Positions 1-7,868 of a DNA stretch of 21,299 nucleotides are shown piece by piece; positions within the stretch are counted from its first letter, which is position 1; each line of letters starts with the position of its first letter. The DNA comes from Planctomycetota bacterium (GTDB lineage Bacteria; Planctomycetota; GCA-002687715; DRQF01), in NCBI GenBank assembly GCA_015485455.1, contig WFTN01000540.1, forward strand, positions 1 to 21,299, written 5' to 3'. A model generated the notes under the pieces. That model had not been told where the DNA came from, made no database searches, and saw only the letters and a program-made list of their open reading frames with translations. The position numbers were made by a program, and so were the translations under genes.

Positions 1-1
1 C

Positions 2-61
2 ATAGTCCCAGGGCTGATTGGTTACATTGTCTTGACCTTCGTTCTGAAGATCTCCGATTGA
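2..61 (+). CDS. Possible 3' end of a membrane protein gene (partial, cut by window edge)
   Basis: Reading from base 2, nineteen sense codons run to a TGA at 59-61. The peptide is strongly hydrophobic (VPGLIGYIVLTFVLKISD), like a last transmembrane helix followed by a short charged tail. No start lies in the window, so family and length cannot be judged. The other two + frames give nothing protein-like here. This short open stretch could be chance. Confidence 0.3.
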   Translation: MVPGLIGYIVLTFVLKISD

Positions 62-364
62 GCTGTCACACTTATGAATCGACCTAAAGACGGTTAAGAC
101 TTGGCCCAGTCCGCGGTCCCAATGGAGGCCGCACGGCCGGGCTTTCCCCCAGATTCTCAGGTCTTATCCCATTTTCGCCTCCAGAGAGCTGACTGTCTTG
201 ACTATGAGATTGAAGTCTCGAAGTCGTGATTCCGGCTGCCTGGCCTCGGCGTATCTCGACTGTCCCCATTTCAGGCCGTTTTCCTCAGTCTAACCCGAAT
301 AATTCACGACCTCGCGGCCGCCAGGGGCGGCATAGCGCCTGTACTCTGCATCAGTCGACTATCA

Positions 365-378
365 CGACCACGTGGTCG
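365..378. repeat. 14-base perfect palindrome (possible operator)
   Basis: CGACCACGTGGTCG reads identically on both strands, with CACGTG at its centre. The left half plus one flanking base, ACGACCACG, recurs at 534-542, also upstream of the operon at 719. This suggests a dimeric DNA-binding protein site, but no regulator can be named. It lies about 300 bases from the predicted promoter, so a role in that promoter is uncertain. Confidence 0.35.
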
Positions 379-646
379 CATTGACTAAGAAGAGATCACA
401 GTGACTACCCGCGCGAGGTCGCAATTCTGGTTGTGATTAGGAACACTCTGCCACTCCTGGTGGTGCTGTGTTTTGAAAAGAAATCTTAAGAATCGTTGTT
501 CTGAGCTTTCTTTGTGGGGCATTTTCTCACACAACGACCACGATCTCATGTGATGAGTTGGGTTAGGGCTCTCACACGGCTCTTGGAGAACTTTTTTGCC
601 ACCCAAAACACTCTGAGATGACTATTTGGGAACTTCGACGCCGATT

Positions 647-675
647 TTGGCTCACTCTACGCACTGTGGTACACT
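647..675 (+). promoter_or_regulatory. Putative sigma70-type promoter of the lipoprotein/ABC operon
   Basis: TTGGCT (647-652) and TACACT (670-675) are separated by 17 bases. Each matches four of six consensus positions of a housekeeping promoter. Transcription would start near 682 and give a leader of about 37 bases before the ATG at 719. Planctomycete promoters are poorly characterised, so this is tentative. Confidence 0.35.
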
Positions 676-718
676 CAGCCGCCGAGATTGAGCGCAATAA
701 ATCACAGAAGACATTATT

Positions 719-2011
719 ATGAATGGGTTTATGCCTAAGAATTCCCTTTGCCCAACAGGGCTCTACCTTTGCCTCTCGCTTTTGGCTCTAGGGGTGACCA
801 TTTCTTGTTCTGGTGGACAGGGCGACGACCCTTCGGCCGCAGAATCTCAAGAGAGCAAAGGGGGACTCACGGGCCAAGAACCGGCCGTCTCTCTCGACCA
901 TTCTTCTTGGCTTTCGGCACGGTCGGACGATGCCAACACCGGCATTTCCAATAGCGACCTGGATGCCGAAATAGGCGAGGACGTTTGGACTTGGGATGCG
1001 GCGGGTCGTTTGTGGCAAAGCCCCGTGGCAAAGGACGGCATTCTCTACGTCGGTGATGGCAATTTGGATTTTTATGCAGTTCGCGTTGCCGACGGCAAGC
1101 AACTGTGGCGCAGCCGCCCTCGGATCATCAAAACTCAGGACGAAACTGTCGCAGGCATGGGCGAAAACCTAGCCGAACGTGCTTTGCCCAAGGACCTGGA
1201 TGATCACTATGGCTATAGCACGCCTGTCTTGGACGATGATCAAGTTATCACTATTAGCGAATACGGCGTAATGACGGCCTTCGCGTTGAAGGATGGAAAA
1301 ATCAATTGGGAACATGATTTCGTAGACAAGGTGATGTCGTCGCCCCGTATTAAGGGTGACAAACTTCTGGTGAATTGCACCGATGGTAATTTCTTCGCCT
1401 TCGACAAGAACACGGGCAAAGAACTATGGCGCTATTGGACCTCGCAAAAGATGCTCGGGTCGAGTTGCGGATTCTTGGGGCCTGACACAGCGATATTCCC
1501 CGCCCATGATGGCTTTCTGCATGTTGTTGATATTCGCAATGGTCAGGCGATTCAGCGCTACGAACTTAATAAAGTTTCGGCTTCTACGCCTTTGATTGCC
1601 TTTGGATGTGCTTACTTCACCACATTAGGCGGAGGGCTTCGCTGTTTCGATCTTGTTGATGGGGTTGAACGCTGGAAGCAACGTGGCAATGTCGCCGGGT
1701 CCCATAGCCTAGCCTTGAGCGGGGAGAATGTCCTCGTTCATATGAGAAACGAATTGCGTGCTTATCATGGGGTGACGGGGCATCTCACCTGGAAGACGAA
1801 ACTGGTGGGGAATGGGGCGGTGGCCCCTTGCGTTGGCAAGAAGCTCATTTATATGACATGCGGCAATGCCAATGCCTACGGAATTGATCCTAAGACCGGC
1901 GAGATCAAGTGGCAGGCCAAATTTGGCGACAGTAGCAGATGCCAACCTGTCTTGATTGATGGGCTTTTGATTGTTTCGAATTTCAAAGGCAGGATGACAG
2001 CGTTCAAATGA
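719..2011 (+). CDS. PQQ-repeat beta-propeller lipoprotein
   Basis: A 430-residue exported protein. A short N-terminal region with a lysine (K7) is followed by a hydrophobic stretch (residues 10-28) and a lipobox-like T-I-S-C, with C30 the likely lipidated cysteine. Residues about 100-430 hold repeated propeller blades recognisable by motifs such as ADGKQLW, KDGKINW, TGKELW, VDGVERW, VTGHLTW and TGEIKW, typical of the PQQ-like family that includes BamB. BamB helps outer-membrane protein assembly, but many planctomycete-type lipoproteins share the fold without that role, so no exact function is claimed. The ATG at 719 has only a weak upstream AGAAG; a second ATG at 731 is possible. The last codons overlap the acylphosphatase start (ATGA, 2008-2011), so it is the first gene of a translationally coupled operon. 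Confidence 0.85.
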   Translation: MNGFMPKNSLCPTGLYLCLSLLALGVTISCSGGQGDDPSAAESQESKGGLTGQEPAVSLDHSSWLSARSDDANTGISNSDLDAEIGEDVWTWDAAGRLWQSPVAKDGILYVGDGNLDFYAVRVADGKQLWRSRPRIIKTQDETVAGMGENLAERALPKDLDDHYGYSTPVLDDDQVITISEYGVMTAFALKDGKINWEHDFVDKVMSSPRIKGDKLLVNCTDGNFFAFDKNTGKELWRYWTSQKMLGSSCGFLGPDTAIFPAHDGFLHVVDIRNGQAIQRYELNKVSASTPLIAFGCAYFTTLGGGLRCFDLVDGVERWKQRGNVAGSHSLALSGENVLVHMRNELRAYHGVTGHLTWKTKLVGNGAVAPCVGKKLIYMTCGNANAYGIDPKTGEIKWQAKFGDSSRCQPVLIDGLLIVSNFKGRMTAFK

Positions 2012-2319
2012 GTGAACGGCGGGTGGGAATTCATGGCATCGTTCAGGGCCGGGTGCAAGGCGTTGGATTTCGCTGGTTCACCAAGAAAAGGGCCCGATCT
2101 TTGGGACTTCAAGGATGGGTGCGCAACCTTTTTAATGGAGATGTCGAAGTATTCTTCTGGGGCTCGCCCGCCGACGTTGAACGAATGAAAATGCATTTGG
2201 AGAATGGGCCGATTGGGGCCCGAGTTGACAGTTTGCGGTGTCAAACAGTTTCGGATTTTGAAATGGTCAAAGGTTTCTCGATCAGAGATACACATGGAAG
2301 AGGATCATGCTTGAAGTAA
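2008..2319 (+). CDS. acyP: Acylphosphatase
   Basis: A 103-residue protein matching the small acylphosphatase family, which hydrolyses carboxyl-phosphate bonds such as those in acetyl phosphate or carbamoyl phosphate. The signature GRVQGVGFRWF lies at residues 14-24, with the phosphate-binding arginine at R22. The catalytic asparagine is N40 in GWVRN. The length fits the family (about 90-100 residues). The start overlaps the lipoprotein stop as ATGA, and its 3' end overlaps the ABC ATPase gene by 13 bases, so it sits inside the operon. What a cytosolic acylphosphatase does next to an ABC transporter is unclear; it may be a housekeeping enzyme co-transcribed by chance. Confidence 0.92.
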   Translation: MSERRVGIHGIVQGRVQGVGFRWFTKKRARSLGLQGWVRNLFNGDVEVFFWGSPADVERMKMHLENGPIGARVDSLRCQTVSDFEMVKGFSIRDTHGRGSCLK

Positions 2320-3335
2320 GAGATCTGCATAAATATTACGGCGCTTTCCATGCGGTTCGGGGGATCAGCTTCGACGTCGCTAAAGGAGAGATCGTCGGTT
2401 TTCTCGGACCCAATGGAGCGGGGAAGACGACAACGATGAAAATCGCTGTCGGATTCATGACCATGAGTTCGGGAACTATCACGGTAGACCAAAGGGATGT
2501 GGTCCAAGATTCCATGGCCGTACGCCGTGTCATCGGATACTTGCCCGAACACGCTCCTTTGTATGAAGACATGACGGTGACCGAATATTTGTCATTCATC
2601 GCTGATGTGCGTGGACTGCGGGGAACTTTGCGGGCCGAGCGTCTTCAGTACGTCTTAGGGGTGTGTGCTCTCGAACCTAAACGACGCTCCGGTATCAAGA
2701 CACTGTCGAAAGGGTATCGACAGCGGGTTGGTCTTGCCCAAGCCATTATTCATGACCCCAAGTTGGTGATCTTGGATGAGCCTACAGTTGGTCTTGATCC
2801 CAATCAAATTATCGAGATTCGCAACCTGATTCGCGAGATCGGCGAACGCAACACGGTCGTTTTATCGAGTCACATCTTGGCAGAGGTAGAAGCGACATGT
2901 AGCCGAGTGGTGATTATTAACGAAGGCTTGATTGTTGCCAATGGAGCGCCTTCTGCCTTAGGTGCCGCACTAACTGATGACAATGTCGTCCAACTTGAAT
3001 TGGGCGCTGACTCATGTGACGTCAAGGGCACTTTTGCCGAGCATGTTGACGTTGCTGAAGTCTTGGTCGCTGAAACGACTCATCGGGGTTGTACCATCAC
3101 AATTCGTGTGGCCGAGTCCTGCACTTCAACCAAACCCATGATTGATCTTTCTGCTCAAAATGGGTGGGAGATTCACGGCATCGTCCGGCCCAATGCGACC
3201 CTAGAAGATGTGTTTAAGTCACTGACCAATTCTGAGGGCGAGCCTCAGAGCAGCTTGATTTTGGCCAACGAAACTGAGCCCCATGTTGAAGGGCATGCCG
3301 AAATCGAAGACGCCGATATAGGAGACAAGAGTTGA
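2307..3335 (+). CDS. ABC transporter ATP-binding protein, GldA-like
   Basis: A 342-residue ABC ATPase. Walker A is GPNGAGKTT (residues 34-42), the Q-loop region reads GYLPEHAPLY (77-86) as is typical of GldA-type proteins, the signature is LSKGYRQR (133-140), Walker B is LVILDEP (153-159) and the switch histidine is H189. Residues from about 215 form the C-terminal extension found in GldA/CcmA-type exporters. It would power the permease encoded next. GldA, GldF and GldG are needed for gliding in Bacteroidota, but homologous operons are widespread in non-gliding bacteria, so the substrate is unknown. The ATG at 2307 has GAGG just upstream and overlaps the end of acyP. The stop overlaps the TTG start of the permease. 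Confidence 0.9.
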   Translation: MLEVRDLHKYYGAFHAVRGISFDVAKGEIVGFLGPNGAGKTTTMKIAVGFMTMSSGTITVDQRDVVQDSMAVRRVIGYLPEHAPLYEDMTVTEYLSFIADVRGLRGTLRAERLQYVLGVCALEPKRRSGIKTLSKGYRQRVGLAQAIIHDPKLVILDEPTVGLDPNQIIEIRNLIREIGERNTVVLSSHILAEVEATCSRVVIINEGLIVANGAPSALGAALTDDNVVQLELGADSCDVKGTFAEHVDVAEVLVAETTHRGCTITIRVAESCTSTKPMIDLSAQNGWEIHGIVRPNATLEDVFKSLTNSEGEPQSSLILANETEPHVEGHAEIEDADIGDKS

Positions 3336-4090
3336 GCTGCATGCTTGCCATTTGGCGAAAAGAGTTGAAGAGCTACTTCAACTCGCCCATCGCTTACATC
3401 TTTATCTGGTTCTTCCTGGTCGTGACGGCCTTGAAGTTCTTCTTCCTGAGAGGGGAGGGGCCTCAGGGGCAATTAAGAGATAACTTCTTCGTCACTCAAG
3501 AAGCCTCGTTGACCGCTTATTTCTCGGTTTTCCCTATCGCCCTTGGTGTTCTGGTGCCTATGCTTTGTATGCGTATGTGGCCAGAAGAATATAAGAGCGG
3601 AACAATCGAGACTCTGATGACCTTGCCAGTTCGAGCTTGGCAGGTTGTAATCGGCAAGTTTTCGGCCATGTTGAGTATCTTGGCAATCACTTTTGCCCTT
3701 TCTCTGACCGTCCCATGGTCCGTCAATGAGGCGGCGGTAGTTGGTCTTGATTGGGGTCCAATCATCGGTGGTTACGTTGGTGCTTTTCTGATGGGTTCAG
3801 CCTACTGCGCGGTTGGCTTGTTGATGAGTTCTTTTACTCGAGAGCAAGTGATCGCACTATTGGCGACTTTCATTGTCAGTTTGCCTTTAGCACTTGCTGG
3901 CACCGCCTACGTCGAAAGTCCAACACCAGATTGGTTGTCTCCTATCGCAAAGTTTGTCGGATTCGCTGTGCGTTTCCAAAGCATCGAACGTGGAGTTTTG
4001 GACTTGCGAGATATGTTCTACTTCTTGTCTGTGACCGTGCTCTTTGTGTATTTGAACATCACGGTCGTCGAAGCAAGACGGCTGAAATAG
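3332..4090 (+). CDS. ABC transporter permease, GldF-like
   Basis: A 252-residue integral membrane protein with about six hydrophobic helices. The N-terminal cytoplasmic segment IWRKELKSYFNSPIAYIF and the motif EEYKSGTIETLMTLPV are typical of GldF-type ABC-2 permeases. I chose the TTG at 3332 because GGAG at 3321-3324 is well spaced from it and because TTGA gives a four-base overlap with the ATPase stop; the ATG at 3341 is the alternative. It should pair with the preceding ATPase and the following GldG-like protein to form a membrane complex of unknown substrate. Confidence 0.87.
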   Translation: MSCMLAIWRKELKSYFNSPIAYIFIWFFLVVTALKFFFLRGEGPQGQLRDNFFVTQEASLTAYFSVFPIALGVLVPMLCMRMWPEEYKSGTIETLMTLPVRAWQVVIGKFSAMLSILAITFALSLTVPWSVNEAAVVGLDWGPIIGGYVGAFLMGSAYCAVGLLMSSFTREQVIALLATFIVSLPLALAGTAYVESPTPDWLSPIAKFVGFAVRFQSIERGVLDLRDMFYFLSVTVLFVYLNITVVEARRLK

Positions 4091-4102
4091 AGGAAGATCA
4101 CC

Positions 4103-6010
4103 ATGTCAGAACCAAAAAATGGTGCGATGTTTTGGAATGCCGTTTTGTCCGGTGTCTTGGTTGCAGCCAATCTTCTGGTTGCCAACATGATCCTGAGTAC
4201 GGCAGATTTCCGTTGGGATTTGACGGAGGACAAGCGCTTTGAGGTGAGTGAGAGTTCTCAGAACATTCTCTCTCAATTTGAAGGAACTGTGAGCGTCAAG
4301 TGCTATTTCTCTTCGACGATTCCGAAGCGTTACAACCATGTCGAGCGTGCGGTAGCTGAGAAACTGTCAGAATACGAAGAATTGTCCGATGGCAAAGTGA
4401 TCTATGAGATCATCGACCCCGACGCAGAAGGGAGCAAAGATGCTCTCAACGAGCTGAAGGACATGAACATTGGGGCAGTTCCTCTGCAAGAACGAGAAGG
4501 TGCTTCCCAGCAAAAAGTCTTAAGCTGCTATCTCACCATGGTTTTTCGCTATGGCGACCGGAAAAGCGTGATCAACCTGTTTCAAGACTTAGGTTCGACC
4601 CTTCACGACCCGGGCCAATTCACTTCTCAGCTTGAATACTTCACCACCCAAGCGATTCGGAATGTCACCCACGAAAGGCGCACCGTCGGGGTCTTGGCTC
4701 CGATTGAATTGGTTCCGACTCAAGACCGCACTGCTGTCAACGCCGAGAAACGCAAGGTTCAAGGCCTTCAAACTTTGAAACGTTGGCTTCAGGCCAGTCA
4801 TGATGTGGTCATGATTGACCCAATCGCCGTTAACCGTGGTGAACCGATTCCCCAGGAGATTGATGTTGTTCTTTGCTATCGGCCCAAATCATTTTCTGGT
4901 GCCGGTTTGTATATCCTTGACCAGTACATTATGGGTGGAGGTCGGGTGGCATTTTTCGTCGATCAAGGGCGGGTAAACTACGATCCAAAACAGAAGGTCA
5001 CCCAGCTTGGCAATGCACAAATGCAGGATTTTGACTTGCCAACCTATGATGTCACGCCTTTCGACCATAATTTGACTGGGTTCCTGGAGCACTATGGCGT
5101 CCGCTTGGGCAACTCCTTTGTGGAGGACATGTCCAACTTTGACATCCAGTATATTCGTTCCCGAGAAGTTGCCTCTTACCGTCGTCAGTATTACGCCAAG
5201 CCAATTTACAAAGATGCGCCCTATCCTTCCTGGCCCAAGATCCCCACGCGCAACAAGGAGGGGCTTGCGGTTGTGGACAATCAAGTTTCTAAGGATTGGC
5301 CTCTGCTGTCCAAGACGGATGACATTGTGCTCTGCTGGGCATCACCACTGACAATCGTGGAGGAAAACTTGGCGAAGCATGGCGCCACGAATGAAGTGAT
5401 CTTGCGTACAGGACCCAACAGCTGGAACCGTTCCCTCAAGGACACAGTCTTTTCTCCCGTGCCTGAAGAGTGGACGGAACCTGCGGCCAAAGAACAACAG
5501 ATTGTGGCCACGCTTATCCGTGGCAAATTTCGGTCCTATTATGAGAAAAAGGAAGCACCCAAAGTTCTTTCCAACGGCGGTTTGGAAGTGGATTGGGCTC
5601 CAGAATTCCTCAATGGACGTAGAGATCGGGCTGAAGATCAAGGAATGATCTTTGTCATGGGTGATGCTGATTTCGTCCACGACAGCATGTTGCGGCAAAT
5701 CATCAACATGGTGGCTCAAAAGAAACAAAGCCGTGCCCAAGACCCTGAGGCGATGAAGATTGTCTTTTCGTCTATTCGCTTTGCCGCCAATGCAATTGAC
5801 GTCTTATGTTACGGCGATGATGCCAAGAGCATGTTTCGTTTGCTGAACCGAGAAGTTTCGAGTCGCCAACTGAAAGAAATCAAAGAGGGCGACCCATTGA
5901 TGACCAAGATTCTAAGAGTCAACCTTTACGGCGTCCCTGGTTTAGTTCTTCTGTTCTGCGCTCTTGTCGTTTTCTGGCGGCGAGTCAGAACAGGCGCGGT
6001 GTCGGTCTGA
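4103..6010 (+). CDS. GldG-like ABC system auxiliary membrane protein
   Basis: A 635-residue protein with one N-terminal membrane helix (roughly residues 8-32), a large soluble region on the far side of the membrane, and one C-terminal helix (GVPGLVLLFCALVVFW) ending in a short basic tail. The early motif TEDKRFEVSESSQNIL followed by LSQFEGTVSVKCYFS resembles the LTEDKRYTLSxxT start of GldG proteins; the soluble part matches the GldG/IFT-like domain layout. The family works with GldA/GldF-type transporters, and its molecular role is unknown. It starts 12 bases after the permease stop with a GAGG ribosome binding site and is followed 13 bases later by the DUF4340-like gene, the usual order in such operons. 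Confidence 0.85.
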   Translation: MSEPKNGAMFWNAVLSGVLVAANLLVANMILSTADFRWDLTEDKRFEVSESSQNILSQFEGTVSVKCYFSSTIPKRYNHVERAVAEKLSEYEELSDGKVIYEIIDPDAEGSKDALNELKDMNIGAVPLQEREGASQQKVLSCYLTMVFRYGDRKSVINLFQDLGSTLHDPGQFTSQLEYFTTQAIRNVTHERRTVGVLAPIELVPTQDRTAVNAEKRKVQGLQTLKRWLQASHDVVMIDPIAVNRGEPIPQEIDVVLCYRPKSFSGAGLYILDQYIMGGGRVAFFVDQGRVNYDPKQKVTQLGNAQMQDFDLPTYDVTPFDHNLTGFLEHYGVRLGNSFVEDMSNFDIQYIRSREVASYRRQYYAKPIYKDAPYPSWPKIPTRNKEGLAVVDNQVSKDWPLLSKTDDIVLCWASPLTIVEENLAKHGATNEVILRTGPNSWNRSLKDTVFSPVPEEWTEPAAKEQQIVATLIRGKFRSYYEKKEAPKVLSNGGLEVDWAPEFLNGRRDRAEDQGMIFVMGDADFVHDSMLRQIINMVAQKKQSRAQDPEAMKIVFSSIRFAANAIDVLCYGDDAKSMFRLLNREVSSRQLKEIKEGDPLMTKILRVNLYGVPGLVLLFCALVVFWRRVRTGAVSV

Positions 6011-6023
6011 TTGGAGTATTCAA

Positions 6024-7169
6024 ATGATTCGCAATATTGTTCTGGGAATCTTGCTGCTGTCGCAACTCGCTATTTGGTTTGTCAAAGACAATCCCTTCAG
6101 TACCGAAAAGCCGAAGTCTGAGACTGTGGTTGAGCATAAGCTCGATGATGTCCCGATCGCAGATGTCGAGCGCATTGAAATCACATCTTCAGCGGCTGCA
6201 ACATTAAGATTAGAGAAGAAAGATGGCATTTGGTGCATTGAGAATGTCTTCGGATATCCAGCGGTTCAAGAGAAAGTCGCCAAAGCACTGGCTGAGATTC
6301 AGCCTTTGTCGCGCAGTGAGTTTCGCAACGCCAAGTCATTTCTACATGAAGACTTGGAGGTGGATGAACGCCGGGGAACAAAGATTCGCCTTTTCGGCAA
6401 GGGTGGACGTCTGATTGAAGACTTGGTCATTGGTAAACGAGACGTGGCCAACTCCGGTGGTACGTTCATTCGCCGCCGCAATGAAGATGCTGTCTTCGTG
6501 ACCCGCTCGAAGAACTTAGAGAGTGTCTTTTCTGTAGTTCCAAGGAACTGGTACGACTTGGGAGTGTGGGATTTTCCTTCGACGGACCAAGGGCGGCTTA
6601 CAGACTTGAAATTGGCAGCCTATCGTGTGGTGGTGGAAGGCTTAGAGCGTCTGACGCGCACCAACGCTGATAGTCGTAAGCGTTTTCGTTTTGTTATCGA
6701 ATATGTGCCGCGAAATGCCCTCACCAAAGAAGAGGAGTTTTGGCGGGTTTTGGAGCCGGAAGAGAAGAAAGACCTTGTCTTGAGTGATCTCAGTGTTCGC
6801 TCCATGTTGACTTCCATGCTTAATATCCGCACCCAAGAGATCTTGAGTCAAGGCACTAAGCCGGAATACAAGCTTGATGATCCTGATGAGCTCGAAGTAA
6901 GAATCACAACCTTTTTCAAAGAGGGCGATGTTGAGACTTCCCGAACTTTGGAGATCGGTGCTCGCCGTCCCCAGTCTCTTCTGGCTACCACCGCCATGAT
7001 TACTTACTACATGCGCGCGCGGCACCCAGGTGGCAAACTGAAGCAGTCTTTTGTTCACGCAGTAACGAACAGCTACTTGGCAGTGTTGCAAAGAGGTCCA
7101 GAAGCCTACGTTGACCATAGACGGGCTGCGGCCAAAAAAGCAATGGAAGAAGGTGGTCAGAAAAAATAG
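6024..7169 (+). CDS. DUF4340-like protein downstream of a Gld-type ABC transporter
   Basis: A 381-residue protein with one N-terminal membrane helix (IVLGILLLSQLAIWFV) and a soluble remainder rich in beta-like segments. Features such as VERIEITSSAAATLRLEKKDGIW and the repeated LVIGKRD/LEIGARR pattern fit the DUF4340 family, whose genes commonly follow GldG-like genes. Function is unknown; it is probably a membrane-anchored partner of the transporter. The reading frame stays open upstream to a TTG at 5964, but I chose the ATG at 6024 because GGAG (6013-6016) is well placed before it and the protein then begins with an anchor helix. It is the last gene of the + operon and converges on ruvA; no clear terminator is visible in the 55-base gap. 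Confidence 0.82.
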   Translation: MIRNIVLGILLLSQLAIWFVKDNPFSTEKPKSETVVEHKLDDVPIADVERIEITSSAAATLRLEKKDGIWCIENVFGYPAVQEKVAKALAEIQPLSRSEFRNAKSFLHEDLEVDERRGTKIRLFGKGGRLIEDLVIGKRDVANSGGTFIRRRNEDAVFVTRSKNLESVFSVVPRNWYDLGVWDFPSTDQGRLTDLKLAAYRVVVEGLERLTRTNADSRKRFRFVIEYVPRNALTKEEEFWRVLEPEEKKDLVLSDLSVRSMLTSMLNIRTQEILSQGTKPEYKLDDPDELEVRITTFFKEGDVETSRTLEIGARRPQSLLATTAMITYYMRARHPGGKLKQSFVHAVTNSYLAVLQRGPEAYVDHRRAAAKKAMEEGGQKK

Positions 7170-7224
7170 AGGCCGACTCTCATGAAGGCTCTTTTCAAGG
7201 AGTGAGTCGATCTCCCTATTTGGA

Positions 7225-7821
7225 TTACCCCGTAGGCCAGACTTCTCTAAGAGATTCCCGCACCAGGGCTTCGACTTCCAGGGAAGGTGTTTCCTTGAGG
7301 ACTTTGGCCACGGCCTTTTTGGCGGCCTTTGGTTGACAACCAAGTACTTCCAACGCTTGAATGGCGTCTTCTGCCCGGCGATTGGCGTCGGGGATGCCCT
7401 CGAGCCCTGGACCTGCTGCAATTCCACCAACCTTGTCGCCTAACTCTGTCACTAAGCGTGTTGCTGTTTTGGGTCCCACCCCCTTGAGACTCTTAAGGAA
7501 ATCGATGCTTCCTGCGGAAATCGCCGAGCACAAATCGGTGACTGTTGCTCGGGAGAGGATGGCAACCGCGAGAGTTGGTCCGATGCCTGACACTTTCTTG
7601 AGCAGACAAAAGAGGTCGCGTTCTGCATTCGTGGCAAACCCAAATAACTTCTGAGCATCTTCACGAACGTGGAGGTGAGCCAATAGCTTGGCTTCGCCTG
7701 TTTTTGGCAGTTTTTCCGCAGTGCTCAGAGGCACATGGAAAGAATAGCCGACCCCGCCGACGTCTAAAACGACATGCGTGGGACCCTTCTCTACGATTTG
7801 TCCAAGGAAGTAGTCATACAT
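7225..7821 (-). CDS. ruvA: Holliday junction branch-migration protein RuvA
   Basis: A 198-residue protein of the normal RuvA length. It starts MYDYFLGQIVEK and continues with an OB-fold domain (LDVGGVGYSFHVPLST), two helix-hairpin-helix segments (KVSGIGPTLAVAIL and LKGVGPKTATRLVTEL) and a C-terminal domain (about residues 150-198) that would contact RuvB. RuvA tetramers bind four-way DNA junctions and load the RuvB motor in recombinational repair. The ATG has no strong ribosome binding site. It lies 47 bases after the NuoM-like gene on the same strand, so it may be read from the carbon-uptake operon. Neither ruvB nor ruvC is in the window, which is an unusual setting. A run of seven G (7844-7850) and a CTCTGCAGAG palindrome (7855-7864) lie in the gap. 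Confidence 0.95.
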   Translation of the reverse strand: MYDYFLGQIVEKGPTHVVLDVGGVGYSFHVPLSTAEKLPKTGEAKLLAHLHVREDAQKLFGFATNAERDLFCLLKKVSGIGPTLAVAILSRATVTDLCSAISAGSIDFLKSLKGVGPKTATRLVTELGDKVGGIAAGPGLEGIPDANRRAEDAIQALEVLGCQPKAAKKAVAKVLKETPSLEVEALVRESLREVWPTG

Positions 7822-7868
7822 AGTTCGCCCATTCTAAAGCTTCGGGGGGGCGGTCTCTGCAGAGGGAC

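Larger units (their letters stand above)
62..718. other. Long region without a recognisable gene
   Basis: I see no convincing gene in these 657 bases. The short - strand reading frames at 84-269 and 385-606 have no good ribosome binding site, no hydrophobic or domain-like pattern and no family resemblance. The region holds a G+C-rich hairpin at 317-331 (GCCGCC, 3-base loop, GGCGGC) without a T run, a 14-base perfect palindrome at 365-378, a repeat of the nonamer ACGACCACG at 364-372 and 534-542, and a likely promoter just before the lipoprotein gene. It could contain regulatory sites or an unrecognised RNA. Confidence 0.5.

Noticed and set aside
385..606. 73-codon - strand reading frame in the left gene-free region.
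   Set aside because: No ribosome binding site, no recognisable domain, low-complexity polar composition, and no supporting context.
5964..6023. Longer start (TTG 5964) for the DUF4340-like protein, overlapping the GldG-like gene.
   Set aside because: The added residues are polar and would place the anchor helix internally, while GGAG is correctly spaced before the ATG at 6024.
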